Assembly: GCA_001600355.1 (NCBI GenBank)
Contig: BCJU01000001.1
Location: 4,712,013-4,776,012, forward strand
DNA length: 64,000 nucleotides
From: Meira nashicola
Lineage: Eukaryota; Basidiomycota; Exobasidiomycetes; Exobasidiales; Brachybasidiaceae
Direction of reading: 5' to 3'
Shown: piece after piece, positions 8,130 through 18,700 of the stretch
Numbering within the stretch: position 1 is the first letter of the stretch
How the letters are laid out: every line of letters begins with the position of its first letter
Position numbers and translations under genes: made by a program
Notes under the pieces: generated by a model
Seen by the model: only the letters and a program-made list of their open reading frames with translations
Told to the model about the DNA's origin: nothing
Database searches by the model: none

Positions 8130-10577
8130 TCACAGTTCGTCACCGTTTCCACGATACCAATTAAGCCAATTAGGCAAAGTTGAAATTGATGATGTTCCTT
8201 GACCTGCAGATGTTGTCTGCTTTACATTAAATCCGCTAGCTCGCATGAATGAAGTAGATATTTGTGACCAGCCTGCCGCTCCAACAGCTGACCATCCTTG
8301 ACCGAATTCTTTTTGTCGTGTTGCTAAAGGCATTCGTAAACCAACAATAAAGACTGCCGTTCCACCTCCGATTAACGTTAAACCGATATACATGAACCAT
8401 CTATTTCGCAATAAACCCATCAATCTGCCTTCTGTTCTTGCACCTTCTGGCATTGCACTTCTTGGATCTTGAGCGACCGTACAAATAATTCCAAAAACAT
8501 CTGCTAATTCGTTCAATTTTACGCTCACATGAATTGGGCCTGCACTATTCATCTGTCCAAAAGTAGCATTTCCCAATCCGCTACTGATACTCAAATCTCC
8601 CATCCCTCCTAACCCGCTTGATCCGGCACTGCTACCCGAAGAAGGAGGAATTCGTAAGCCCAATTTACTGCAATACACTTCCGGTTGAACTTCATGACGT
8701 TGTTGAACTAAATCCAAATCTGCTTTAGTAGCCAAAAAGAGTGAAGGTAATTGAAGCAATAAAGGGTATTGTTGACGTAAATTGGAAATATAAGAGAAAG
8801 AGTTCGTATCGCTCGAATCATAAATGAAAACTACAACATCGGCTGCATGTAGCTTTTTAGAACTTCGTAGAGCTTCTGCTTCATATCTTGATCCAAATTC
8901 TTGTAATACCAAATACTTCTCTGCTCCAGATTGTTCGATTGCGCTTACGACACTTAATACTTTGCCTGTAGGTGTATACCTTTCTTCCCATCCTTTTCCA
9001 ACCATATGGCGCAATAAAGCCGTCTTTCCACAGCCTGCCGCACCCAAAACATAAGCCAGAAAGACATTTCTCTGAGTTCCTTTCTTTTTCTTGTCTTGCT
9101 TCTTTGGTTGACCTTTTTTGGTAAGTTTTAATGCACCTGTTGTAGAAGCAGGTTGAGGTGCTTTTTTGGTTGGCGAACCTCGGTCTTTGCCATTCGTTGG
9201 AGGTGATTGTCTAAATGCGGTTGATTTTGGTGTTGCCATCGTTCCGTTCAATCCTATTGCACTTTCCGATCCGATTAGGCTAGGATAACCTAGGTATGCC
9301 AAATAAGCCAATGTGGTAGGATAATCAAGTAATGTCGTCATACTCCATTGGGCAAGCCATCCTTGCAATGTGACTGCATTATGTTCATCAGTGATTGTCG
9401 TATCAGGAAAATCAGTCTCTTCCCAAGGATTTTTTCCATCAGGTGCTGTCAAGAATAAATTTGCCATCTCTGTACTACTTAAAGCTCCATCCCTATCTTT
9501 ATCGTGTGCTTCGAAAATGTCGGTAAGGAATTGATATCCATGTGGACTTAATTCTACGCTGCAATCTGTAGGTACGTGGAAAGGCGGTTTGACGAAGCTG
9601 TCTTCCAAAGTCAAATCAGATCCGTATCCGAAAGTACGAAGTACAGTCCAAGTCGTTTCTAGCCTTCCACGTTGAATGAAAAGGGTATGTAGGTATAAGA
9701 ATCCGGATAATGTTAAACCTCCATCTCTTAGATGAGGATGTGCACTAGGACTTCGTTTTGTGGGCGAATGTCGTCCATTGGGTGTTACCCCTCCGCCTGT
9801 CGTGCTAGATTGACTTCCAGAGGCACTCATATGATCGTATAGGAAGCGAGAGCCAGATATTGGAGCAGAAAGGACGAGATCTTTAATTCCTTCTAATTCT
9901 TGTGCTTGAAGTGGAGCGTCAAAGCATCTTCTTTGAAAATCGTTTAATTCTGCATCGCTCAAAATGCCATCTTTATCGCTATCGCAAAGACGAAAAATCC
10001 TTCTTAGAGCATCAACACAAGCAGGTTTGAGAGCATGTTGCCTTGAATCGTAAAGTGGTGCGGTTGGATATAAAACTGCTTTTTGAGCGAAATAAAAAAC
10101 TTCGCTAACGTTTAAAGGTATTTTTGCACTACATTCTACGCATGTTTCTACTTCTTTGAATTCTGCCATAACAGGAGCTAACTCTTCTTCTAAAGCAGCA
10201 TTTGTTACTTCTCCCGAACGTAAATCGATCTTATTTCCTACCAAGATTACCGGTTTATTTACGCCTAAAGAACGTATGAAAGGTAACCAATACGTCGGTA
10301 TCCGATCAAAAGAAGAAGAAGCAGAGATTGCATAAACTAAACAAATTACTGATGCTCTTCTTAATTCAGTTTCCAAATGTAACCTTTTATCGGGCGTTGA
10401 ACTTGTATCGACAATCTTGGTTACTACACCTTCAGGTGCCACTTCAGGAGGAAGAGTAATTTCCGGTACAACTTGTTGAACCCTACTTACGAATTCTTCT
10501 TTTATCAAACTTGTGATTAATGTTGATTTTCCAACATCATCATCGCCTGCGATAACGATGCGTACATCTCGCCTCAT
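8130..10577 (-). CDS. GEM1: mitochondrial Rho GTPase Gem1/Miro
   Basis: This is a tail-anchored GTPase of the mitochondrial outer membrane. In yeast it regulates ER-mitochondria (ERMES) contacts and mitochondrial inheritance. The protein is 815 residues against 662 in yeast. It has an N-terminal GTPase with GDDDVGKST (K17) and NKID. Two EF-hands follow, DSDKDGILSDAE at 199-210 and DKDRDGALSSTE at 359-370. A second GTPase has GAAGCGKT (K518) and TKAD. One membrane segment sits at about 727-749. Extra length lies in Ser/Gly/Pro-rich insertions between the EF-hands (STTGGGVTPNGRHSPTK region), before the second GTPase (basic, GQPKKQDKKKKG) and inside it. About 65 residues also follow the membrane helix, where relatives have a short tail. 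ACGCGT occurs about 114 and 154 bp upstream. Confidence 0.95.
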   Translation of the reverse strand: MRRDVRIVIAGDDDVGKSTLITSLIKEEFVSRVQQVVPEITLPPEVAPEGVVTKIVDTSSTPDKRLHLETELRRASVICLVYAISASSSFDRIPTYWLPFIRSLGVNKPVILVGNKIDLRSGEVTNAALEEELAPVMAEFKEVETCVECSAKIPLNVSEVFYFAQKAVLYPTAPLYDSRQHALKPACVDALRRIFRLCDSDKDGILSDAELNDFQRRCFDAPLQAQELEGIKDLVLSAPISGSRFLYDHMSASGSQSSTTGGGVTPNGRHSPTKRSPSAHPHLRDGGLTLSGFLYLHTLFIQRGRLETTWTVLRTFGYGSDLTLEDSFVKPPFHVPTDCSVELSPHGYQFLTDIFEAHDKDRDGALSSTEMANLFLTAPDGKNPWEETDFPDTTITDEHNAVTLQGWLAQWSMTTLLDYPTTLAYLAYLGYPSLIGSESAIGLNGTMATPKSTAFRQSPPTNGKDRGSPTKKAPQPASTTGALKLTKKGQPKKQDKKKKGTQRNVFLAYVLGAAGCGKTALLRHMVGKGWEERYTPTGKVLSVVSAIEQSGAEKYLVLQEFGSRYEAEALRSSKKLHAADVVVFIYDSSDTNSFSYISNLRQQYPLLLQLPSLFLATKADLDLVQQRHEVQPEVYCSKLGLRIPPSSGSSAGSSGLGGMGDLSISSGLGNATFGQMNSAGPIHVSVKLNELADVFGIICTVAQDPRSAMPEGARTEGRLMGLLRNRWFMYIGLTLIGGGTAVFIVGLRMPLATRQKEFGQGWSAVGAAGWSQISTSFMRASGFNVKQTTSAGQGTSSISTLPNWLNWYRGNGDEL

Positions 10578-10690
10578 TTTGTTGGCTTGCTTTGAAATGT
10601 ACTTGATAAGGATGAGAAGAAAGATTGATTGATTTGACTTTATGTACTAGAGAATATTGAAAGCGCTAATTAGAATACCCACACTCACAC

Positions 10691-10736
10691 ACGCGTAAAT
10701 CTCGCTCTCATAAAAACATACCCCGGCGAAACGCGT
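10691..10736. promoter_or_regulatory. two ACGCGT hexamers upstream of GEM1
   Basis: ACGCGT occurs at 10691..10696 (followed by AA) and 10731..10736, about 114 and 154 bp before the GEM1 start. The hexamer is the core of the MluI cell-cycle box bound by MBF in yeasts. It recurs in several other promoters of this window, so a general role is possible. Confidence 0.4.
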
Positions 10737-10863
10737 GGTAAACTGTTTTAAAGTGTGTTTATTGCAAGAATGACAAAATGAACATTTATAATAACGAAAG
10801 ACAAAAACGAGTAATTTAAAAGAGAGTGTGTGAATAAAGCAAATCTATAAATATTCCCGCTCT

Positions 10864-12417
10864 TTAATGATCAACGGGATGAATGACTTGAGGATAAGCT
10901 TGACGTAAGGCTTCAAATAATTCAGGATCCTTTTGTGCAATTACTGCTGGATCTTCGGCAAGACAAACAAACATTGTAGTACAACCTGTTCCGATCGAAC
11001 CTGATCCTAATGATAAAGCGATATTTAATCCTAAACCAATTGCAAAGAAAATAATTACTGAGAAATAACTTGAATCATTTTGAACGTATTGAGGATTACT
11101 TAAAGAGAGGTATGCATATGCGAATATACCACAACCTAATCCAATTGCATACGATCCAAATACCCAAACGTTATTAATCAAGCTATCATTAATCAAAGCA
11201 TCAATACCTTTTTGTTTGACTAATTGCCATGTTTCCTTACTTGCAGTGATGAAACTGTTACCGTAAAGTGCAATATTGGTATAAGCTAATCTGTTGAAGA
11301 ACGTGATCAACCAATCTATACATCCGATAATGCAACCTGCAATACAAGATAAAGCGAAACCAATCATATCTCCTTCTGATGCTTGTTGTTGTTGTACTTG
11401 ATAAACAATTGCACGAATGATATCCAAGATTGCCAAAATAAGCGAACCAAAACAAAGAGAACCGAATGAATAAGTTAAACATCTACGTAAACTGCTTAAA
11501 GCAACATGACGTGGATCAGGTCCTTGATTATAGTACCAAACACCAAAAATACCTGCAACTGATGTATAAGCAACAGCTTTAATCACTTCACTTGTCCAAT
11601 AATAAGCAAATACGACTAAAACGACTAATCCAGTCACCGTTCCTGAACTTGCACCACTTCCTGCTGCTGCTCCATCAGGACTAAAACGTTGATAGACAGC
11701 AACTAAAGTCCAAGTTGCCCAAACGGAGAATGCAGTTTGAACGATAAGGAAAGAAAGTGCCATAACATAAGTTGATTTATAATGATCTGCAGCACGAATA
11801 ACGCTAACTAGAATAATCTTTGCTAATGGAATACGCTTTCTCATAAACCAATAAGCTAAAATTCCAATAACAGCAAAGATTGTCATTATAATTGCACCGG
11901 CAGTTTGACCTTTTACCCATAGGTAAACACAATAAGCGATTGTCGTTAAAACCGAAAGAGCTAATGTTGCTTCCAATATAACTTTTGGGAACGTACGAAC
12001 GAGGAAGATGTATAAAACGCTTAAAACCAAAGCTAAAGCGCTACTGAACATCAAAATAACAGCAGTTTGACCATTCAATGTTTTACTTAAACCTCCTCCA
12101 GTTGAAATCGTTCCTGAACTTGAATTTGAAAAACCATATAAAGAAATCACACTTACTGCCACAAAACCACCAAAAACACAAATAAACAAAATCGCGAATG
12201 GAATATCGTTAAATTTAGGTTTACTAGGTTCAAATCTTTGTCCTTGATAATTGTCCGGCTTTAATGCCATTTTATCATCTCCTCCTTGATAAAATCCTTG
12301 TTGTGGTGCACCTCCTGGTTGTTGTTGTTGATTATAATATTGTTGTTGGTTATAATCACCACCTTGATATGGCGCTTGTTGAGCATAAGGCTCACCTTGT
12401 TGCATGCCGTACGACAT
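10864..12417 (-). CDS. PNS1: PNS1-like choline transporter-like (CTL) family membrane protein
   Basis: This is a polytopic membrane protein of the choline-transporter-like family, whose yeast member is Pns1 at the plasma membrane. Transport substrate in fungi is not well settled. The protein is 517 residues with about ten hydrophobic segments after a cytosolic N-terminus of some 70 residues rich in Gln, Tyr, Gly and Pro. The membrane core begins with FNDIPFAILFICVFGGF. The C-terminal half holds the family-typical conserved stretch with FNRLAYTNIALYGNSFITA and GTGCTTMFVCLAEDP. I start at MSYGMQQ (12417). The frame continues 16 codons upstream to another ATG, but that part has no family similarity. 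The gene lies between GEM1 and TUF1 in the same direction. Confidence 0.88.
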   Translation of the reverse strand: MSYGMQQGEPYAQQAPYQGGDYNQQQYYNQQQQPGGAPQQGFYQGGDDKMALKPDNYQGQRFEPSKPKFNDIPFAILFICVFGGFVAVSVISLYGFSNSSSGTISTGGGLSKTLNGQTAVILMFSSALALVLSVLYIFLVRTFPKVILEATLALSVLTTIAYCVYLWVKGQTAGAIIMTIFAVIGILAYWFMRKRIPLAKIILVSVIRAADHYKSTYVMALSFLIVQTAFSVWATWTLVAVYQRFSPDGAAAGSGASSGTVTGLVVLVVFAYYWTSEVIKAVAYTSVAGIFGVWYYNQGPDPRHVALSSLRRCLTYSFGSLCFGSLILAILDIIRAIVYQVQQQQASEGDMIGFALSCIAGCIIGCIDWLITFFNRLAYTNIALYGNSFITASKETWQLVKQKGIDALINDSLINNVWVFGSYAIGLGCGIFAYAYLSLSNPQYVQNDSSYFSVIIFFAIGLGLNIALSLGSGSIGTGCTTMFVCLAEDPAVIAQKDPELFEALRQAYPQVIHPVDH

Positions 12418-12582
12418 GATGACAATATGTGTTTTGAGGAGATGATGGAAGTAAATGACACTCAATGAAAGGGGAATCTGTTCATATACCTATGAATACC
12501 TACCTAGTAAAGGAGCTTTTGATGAATCCGGCTAGCGGCTGATTCAAAAAGTGTCAAAAAAAAGTGGCTTGGCATCTGAGTA

Positions 12583-12606
12583 CTCTCTCTCTCTCTCTCT
12601 CTCTCT
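12583..12606 (+). repeat. (CT)12 microsatellite
   Basis: This is an uninterrupted run of twelve CT units, about 170 bp upstream of the PNS1 start. Read on the gene strand it is a GA tract. Such polypurine/polypyrimidine runs are common in fungal promoters. Confidence 0.9.
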
Positions 12607-12784
12607 GAGAATGAAAACGCGTTTGTTTTGATTGAGATCTACCCTACATGCACTAGTCGCGAAACTACCCGGCAGAATCTTTGATTGATTGTATGTAAGA
12701 TGACCAAATGGAATTTATACTTAGGCTATGTGTGTACTGCTGATCTGCCGAAAAGAATATTCTTCTAACTTCCGTTTTCTGTAA

Positions 12785-12799
12785 GCGCAGCGCAGCGCA
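12785..12799 (+). repeat. GCGCA tandem motif, copy 1
   Basis: The string GCGCAGCGCAGCGCA is three overlapping GCGCA units in the PNS1 upstream region. Near-identical strings occur in three other gaps (46743, 49870 and 51959). The function is unknown. Confidence 0.5.
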
Positions 12800-13059
12800 T
12801 CCTGCCGTACTCATGTACTGCACTGTACCAAATCCCGTCAAAAAGAAAAGAATACATCATCATTCAATGGCAGTTTTGAGTGGTGGGTAAATTTTGGGGT
12901 TCGCATTGTTAGAGAGTACAAAAAATTGTGATCAGATCTATATAAACGATCATATTGAGATGTCCATGCTCACTATGGCTTGATCGTTTTATGTGCTGAT
13001 AAAAGTTTCTATTTCGAATTAAAAAGATGGTACATTTTTGAGTTTGTTGAAACAGCTTA

Positions 13060-14469
13060 TCAAAGCAATTTGGATACAACACCTGTTCCTACTGTCTTTC
13101 CTCCTTCACGTAAAGTGAATCGACTTCCTTCTTCCAAAGCAACATCATGAACCAATTCTCCAATCAAAGTAACATTGTCTCCTGGCATGACCAATTTTTC
13201 ATCTGCATCAGCTCCAGTATGAGTTAATGAAACTGTAACATCAGCTGTACGTGCGAATAATTGTGGTCTGTAATTGTTTTGGAAAGGTGTACTTCTTCCT
13301 CCTTCTTCTTTTGTTAAAACATAAATCGTTGCTTCGAATTTCTTGATTGGTTTAATCGTTCCAGGTGCACTCAAAACCATTCCACGTTTAATTTGTTCAC
13401 GTTTGATACCACGTAACAACATACCAGCATTATCACCACTTTGAGCTTCTCCCAATTCTTTATGGAACATTTCAATACCCGTCAATGTTGTCTTAATACT
13501 TGGTCCCAATCCAACCAATTCAACATCTGTACCTTTTGTAATCTTACCACGTTCCACTCTTCCTGTAACAACCGTACCACGACCTGCGATACTGAAAACA
13601 TCTTCGACAGGCATCAAGAATGGCTTTTCCAAATCACGAGGTGGCAAGTCAAGCCATTCATCGGTAGCTTTCATCAATTTAACAATTGCTTCTGCACCAA
13701 CTTCAGGTGTCTTACCTTCCAATGCGGCCAATGCTGAACCCATAACGATTGGAGTATCATCACCTTCGAAACCATAAGTGGAAAGCAAATCACGCATTTC
13801 CATCTCTACTAATTCTAACATTTCCTTGTCATCAACTTGATCGACTTTATTGATGAAAACGACCAATTTCTTAATACCAACTTGACGGGCTAGCAACAAA
13901 TGTTCCCGAGTTTGTGGCATTTGACCATCAGTAGCAGAAACGACAATGATTGCACCATCCATTTGTGCAGCACCAGTGATCATGTTACGAATGTAATCTG
14001 CGTGACCGGGACAATCGACGTGAGCATAATGGCGATTTGAGGTTTCGTATTCTACGTGAGCGGTGGAAATTGTGATACCACGAGCTTTTTCTTCAGGTGC
14101 TTTATCAATTTGAGAATAATCGATAAATTTACCGCCACCAGTCTCGGCCAAAACTTTTGTGATAGCCGCAGTTAATGTTGTTTTACCGTGATCGACATGT
14201 CCGATTGTACCGATGTTCATGTGAGGCTTATCACGAACGAATTTTGATCCTGCTTCGGCGGCATACGAACGAGAAGCACCAATTTGTGCAAACAAGCAAG
14301 CAGGAACATTAGTTGGTTGGCGTGCTGATCGGCAAACGTTCATCATCGAAGAGGAAGATTTTGGTGACCCGTTCATCAAAGCAGTTGAAGCCATTCCGCG
14401 AAATGCCATTGGCGATTTCGCCGATTGACGGCTCAACGCTCTAATTGTTTGTTGACGCATGGCGAGCAT
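13060..14469 (-). CDS. TUF1: mitochondrial elongation factor Tu
   Basis: This is mitochondrial EF-Tu, which delivers aminoacyl-tRNA to the mitoribosome. The protein is 469 residues. The first 75 or so form a basic, Ser/Arg-rich presequence ([15 protein letters not shown]) before mature sequence starting [20 protein letters not shown]. GTPase motifs are complete: GHVDHGKT near residue 90, DCPGHADY, and NKVD. Domains 2 and 3 follow ([13 protein letters not shown] and the RGGK-type end [12 protein letters not shown]). ATG at 14469 is followed by a second in-frame ATG at codon 4, and either could be used. Extra residues around the presequence ([17 protein letters not shown]) are not conserved. 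ACGCGT lies about 130 bp upstream. The gene is divergent from NHA1. Confidence 0.96.
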   Translation of the reverse strand: MLAMRQQTIRALSRQSAKSPMAFRGMASTALMNGSPKSSSSMMNVCRSARQPTNVPACLFAQIGASRSYAAEAGSKFVRDKPHMNIGTIGHVDHGKTTLTAAITKVLAETGGGKFIDYSQIDKAPEEKARGITISTAHVEYETSNRHYAHVDCPGHADYIRNMITGAAQMDGAIIVVSATDGQMPQTREHLLLARQVGIKKLVVFINKVDQVDDKEMLELVEMEMRDLLSTYGFEGDDTPIVMGSALAALEGKTPEVGAEAIVKLMKATDEWLDLPPRDLEKPFLMPVEDVFSIAGRGTVVTGRVERGKITKGTDVELVGLGPSIKTTLTGIEMFHKELGEAQSGDNAGMLLRGIKREQIKRGMVLSAPGTIKPIKKFEATIYVLTKEEGGRSTPFQNNYRPQLFARTADVTVSLTHTGADADEKLVMPGDNVTLIGELVHDVALEEGSRFTLREGGKTVGTGVVSKLL

Positions 14470-15720
14470 ATTGATTATTGTATAAGGTGAGAAGGTGATC
14501 GTGTCAAAAAAAAAAAGAAGAAATTCTGATAGGGTGCACGCTCAAAAAAATTTGCCAAGCAACGTGGGTTGATAAGCCAGGCACATGAAGGCAAGAGACG
14601 CGTATGAAAAAATGTGTTCAAATATGCACCTCTGTTTTTCAGTAAAAATATTAATCAAACACTGGCTTGGTACGCTAATTTTGTGTTTCCTCGACATAAA
14701 AGTTCCATCGAGATGCAACTTCATATGTACAAATCTCAAGTACCTATGAAGAAAGTCTTTCACTCTTACCTACCTTTCCATCATCTCATCATCTTGCTCG
14801 TTTGAGGTTTTAAGCCTTGGCAATTGCTCGTTTCCCTGCTTTTATTTGCTGCATCTCCGACCACTGTTAGATTGTCGATACATTGTAGAACGGATATATC
14901 ATTTATCAAGATACGACAGGTAGCCTCTCTCCTATTCCTATTTCTCCTTGATATTATCCCGGCGGCACTTCAAATTTACCTCCGCATACATTCAAATAAG
15001 TCATATCTCACAAGTAACTCGTTAACTATATCAGCGTAAGAGCGGCAATAAATTCTCCGATCGAAGGCGCACGCATCGTAGCACGCCTTCAAATACCGAA
15101 ATTTTTCAAGTCTCCATCGCGACAATCGTATTCGGCATTACAGAGACCAATCTCAAGATATCAACTGCAAACTTTTCTATTTTCATGTCAAGAATTACGT
15201 TTCGCATTTCCACGTGTCTTTACGAACAGAGGTAAAGCATCTCTTTCAAACACACTACCTTTTCGCCCATCTGACGCCCGCATCGAACGCCATTCTTCAA
15301 TTGGCGCATACAGAATCAAATTTGTGGTAACATTTTATGCAACTTTGCAATTTTTGACCGCAAAAGAAGCGCATTTACGCATTGTAGATCGAGCCCATTC
15401 CCACAAGGACTAACGCCCAAAGAACTTCTTGAACATTGAATCGTACGAATGCATCCCATTATCTCGGTCCAACAACGCACACAAATTAGCAGTACTCTTT
15501 CTTTGCAACTGCTTTTGGGAAACGTCATTGTTGGCAATATATTTTTTCGCACGTTGTCATTCGTCCACTGGAAACCATTCCGTCGGCGTTGAGTTTCTTT
15601 GGCTGAGGATATTGAGAACGAGTTTGGCATTTGGTTGAAGTCGTCTTCAGCATATAAGAAGACGGACGTTTGTACATCTCTCCGAACACTCAACTTCAAT
15701 CTCTCTTTGTGTTCGTCAAA
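14470..15720. other. divergent promoter region TUF1 / NHA1
   Basis: This 1.25-kb gap starts with an A-run near the TUF1 start (14507..14516) and ACGCGT at 14598..14603. It continues with mixed sequence up to NHA1. Several short ATG-to-stop frames precede the NHA1 start, so a long leader with uORFs is possible. No protein or RNA gene is recognised. Confidence 0.45.
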
Positions 15721-18700
15721 ATGGCTGAAACATCAGTGGATCCTTCGAGCTTCAGACCCTTCGAGGTTACTGCCGTACATTTGGTCTACGTTGGACTGGG
15801 ATTCTTTATCGTCTTATTCGGAATGTTTTCGTTATTCATCAAAGAGAGATTATACCTTGGTGAAGCACCGTTAGCTGCTGTATTCGGAATCATTGTCGGA
15901 CCCGCAGCTTTGAATCTGTTCAATCCTTCTCATTGGGCAAATAATGGAAGTGGTGCACCCGGTGGTAATATTACAGATGAAATTTCTTTGGAAGTATTAC
16001 GGGTCACGATCGCATTGTCCGTTTTCGCCGTAGGAGTGGAATTGCCGAAAAAATATCTTTTACGACATTGGCGTTCTATCATCTTTCTCTTAGGCCCAGT
16101 CATGATTTGGGGTTGGTTGATTACTGCTCTTTTCATGTATGCGCTCATACCCGGTCTGGACTTCCTGAACAGTTTGGTCGTTGCTTCCTGCGTTACACCA
16201 ACCGATCCAATCTTAGCACAAGCCGTTGTTGGTGGTCCTTGGGCAGAAAAACATGTACCTGCCCATCTTCGACACATTCTGATGTGTGAAAGTGGCTGTA
16301 ACGATGGTGCTGCATTTCCATTTTTATACCTTGCACTTTTCCTAACGCTTCATCGTGATAATCGTGGCAAGGCAATCGCAGAATGGTTTTACGATGCATT
16401 GGCATATCAAATCATCTTTGGAACCATATTGGGCGCTTTGATCGGATGGGCAGCAAGAAAGCTGATGAGATTTTCCGAACGTCACAAACTGGTCGATCGT
16501 GAATCTTTCGTCGCTCAATACGTTTCTTTGGCTATCGCAAGTATGGGTGTGAACGTTTTGTTGGGCAGTGATGATTTACTTGCTGCTTTTGCATGCGGTA
16601 CCGCTTTCGCCTGGGATGGTTGGTTTACAAAGCAAACGGAAGATTCAAATTTTAGTTCAATTGTCGATCTGTTGTTCAACGTTGCTGTTTTCATTTACAT
16701 CGGAGCTTTGATGCCTTTCCGTGATTGGGCGGGAGGAACGCCGGATGAGCCAAATACATTAAACTTGTGGCGTTTGTTCGTCTTAGCAATTTGTGTTCTT
16801 TTGACTAAGAGGATCCCTGTGGTGATTGCTCTATGGAAATGGATTCCAGACATTAAAACATTCCGTGAAGCTGTGTTTGCAGGCCACTTTGGTCCCATCG
16901 GTGTTGGTGCAATCTTTATCGCAACATTGGCAAGAACCGAATTACCAGAAGAAATTCCAAGCCCACCGCAAACATCCAATGATGTGTTAGCCTTGGTTGT
17001 TCAGCCAATCATTTACTTCTTCGTCATTTGTTCGATCACCATTCACGGCTTAACGATTCCCTTCTTCGCTTTCAGTAAGAATGCCACTCGTATGACACGA
17101 ACATGGAGTCGAAATCCAAGCTTTGGACGATTCGATACTGAGCCAGGATGGGTGAGTAGGATGCGCAAGCGTACTGGTGAAAATTTGAAAGAAGAAGAAG
17201 GAGGAATGAGCGAAATTGAACGTGTTCTGAACGCTCAATTACGCCAAATTGGCAAAGGCGCAATTGGCGGTGAGGATGAAAAAGAATTTGCACGAATGGA
17301 AACAAATGGAGAATCCGGATCCGGTTCAGGTTCTGCGATTCGACCTAGATCAGCGGAAAGTAGCTCGAGCAGTGGTGCAGATGCTGTTACTCCGCGAACC
17401 AGAGTGCAATTTGACGCGGACTTTATAGATGAAGAAGGGCATGATGATGTCGCAGGCGATGAATGGGGAGGCGATGATACGATTGAAATGCGAAGATATA
17501 AAGAAAAACAAAAGGCAAAGAAGGAGACAGAATATGCAAAATTACGTCAACTTCAACAAGCACACGATTCAGATGCTCGCAAATCTCAAGATGAGAAACA
17601 GCACGATAGCGAGAGAGGCGATTTAGGTGGAGCAGAAATGATGGACGAAGAGCGTGGTGCAATGGATAGAGATATCCCTAAAACACGGTCAGAAAAACAA
17701 CACGAAGCAGAGGAAGAAGAGGAGGAGGATGAGAAAGATTCAGAGAAAAGGCGTAAAGAGAAAGGCTACCTTTCGCACCTGCAGCCAAGTCACCTTCAAT
17801 CATCTGCATCCTCTTCTTCGTCCACAAAGCAAGAACGTGAGCATGCAAAGATACGCGAAGAATGCGAAGAATATTACCCGAAAAGTCGATCATGGACTGA
17901 AGGGGATGTTTTGATCATCGAATATCAAAAGAGCAGATTGAGCGAAGTAGAATGTCACAAGATTCCCATCTTTGAACATGAAAAGGATGCGATCGTCGGT
18001 CAAGATGATCCGGCGCATGCTTGGGCCCTTCAACATGCAGATGGACTTCAATATTATGCCGGCTTGGAAGATGCAAACAATTGGAGTCCGAGTGAAGCAG
18101 TTCATCATTTAGTCCACAATAAGATCCCGAAAAAGTACTCTGAGATCATGACTAGACGCAAAAAGAGGAGAAACTCTGATGCTGAAACGAAAGAACAGCG
18201 AGATGCACGCTTTGACGCTCTTTATGGGGGTATTACGTATGCCTCAGAACGCAGAAATGATGAAGATCAGAATGATTACAAACGCACGTATGAGGATAAT
18301 GATGTTCGAGTTGGTGTTCAGGGAAACCCTAAAGGCAGTTCACGCAAGAAGCCTCTCAAGCAACATCGTGAAAGGACACCAAGTCCTCCAGTCACCGGTT
18401 GGTTAGCTCCAAGAAGCGAAGATATTGCAAGACAAAAGCAATTGAAAGCATCCCGTAGACGTGGCGGAAGAGCAACATCTCCAAAAGGTTCCACATCTCC
18501 ACCTGGTAGTGCTTCTCCTACTGGCTTCGGCGATATATTCGGACAACGTCAAGGGCCAAAAGAGTACAAATGTTCATCGGAAGCAAGACGAAGAAATATG
18601 AAGAAGAAATTGATGGCAGGAAAAATTTCTCTCTGTCCTCATGAAGCAGAAGAGGAGGAAACAAGTGAAGAAATCGTCGAATCTCCTACCTCTTTTTCAG

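Larger units (their letters stand above)
12418..13059. other. intergenic gap upstream of PNS1
   Basis: This gap of 640 bp contains the PNS1 promoter and the TUF1 3' end. It holds a (CT)12 run at 12583..12606, an ACGCGT at 12617..12622, a GCGCA repeat at 12785..12799 and a TATATAAA at 12939..12946. No gene is seen. Confidence 0.55.
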
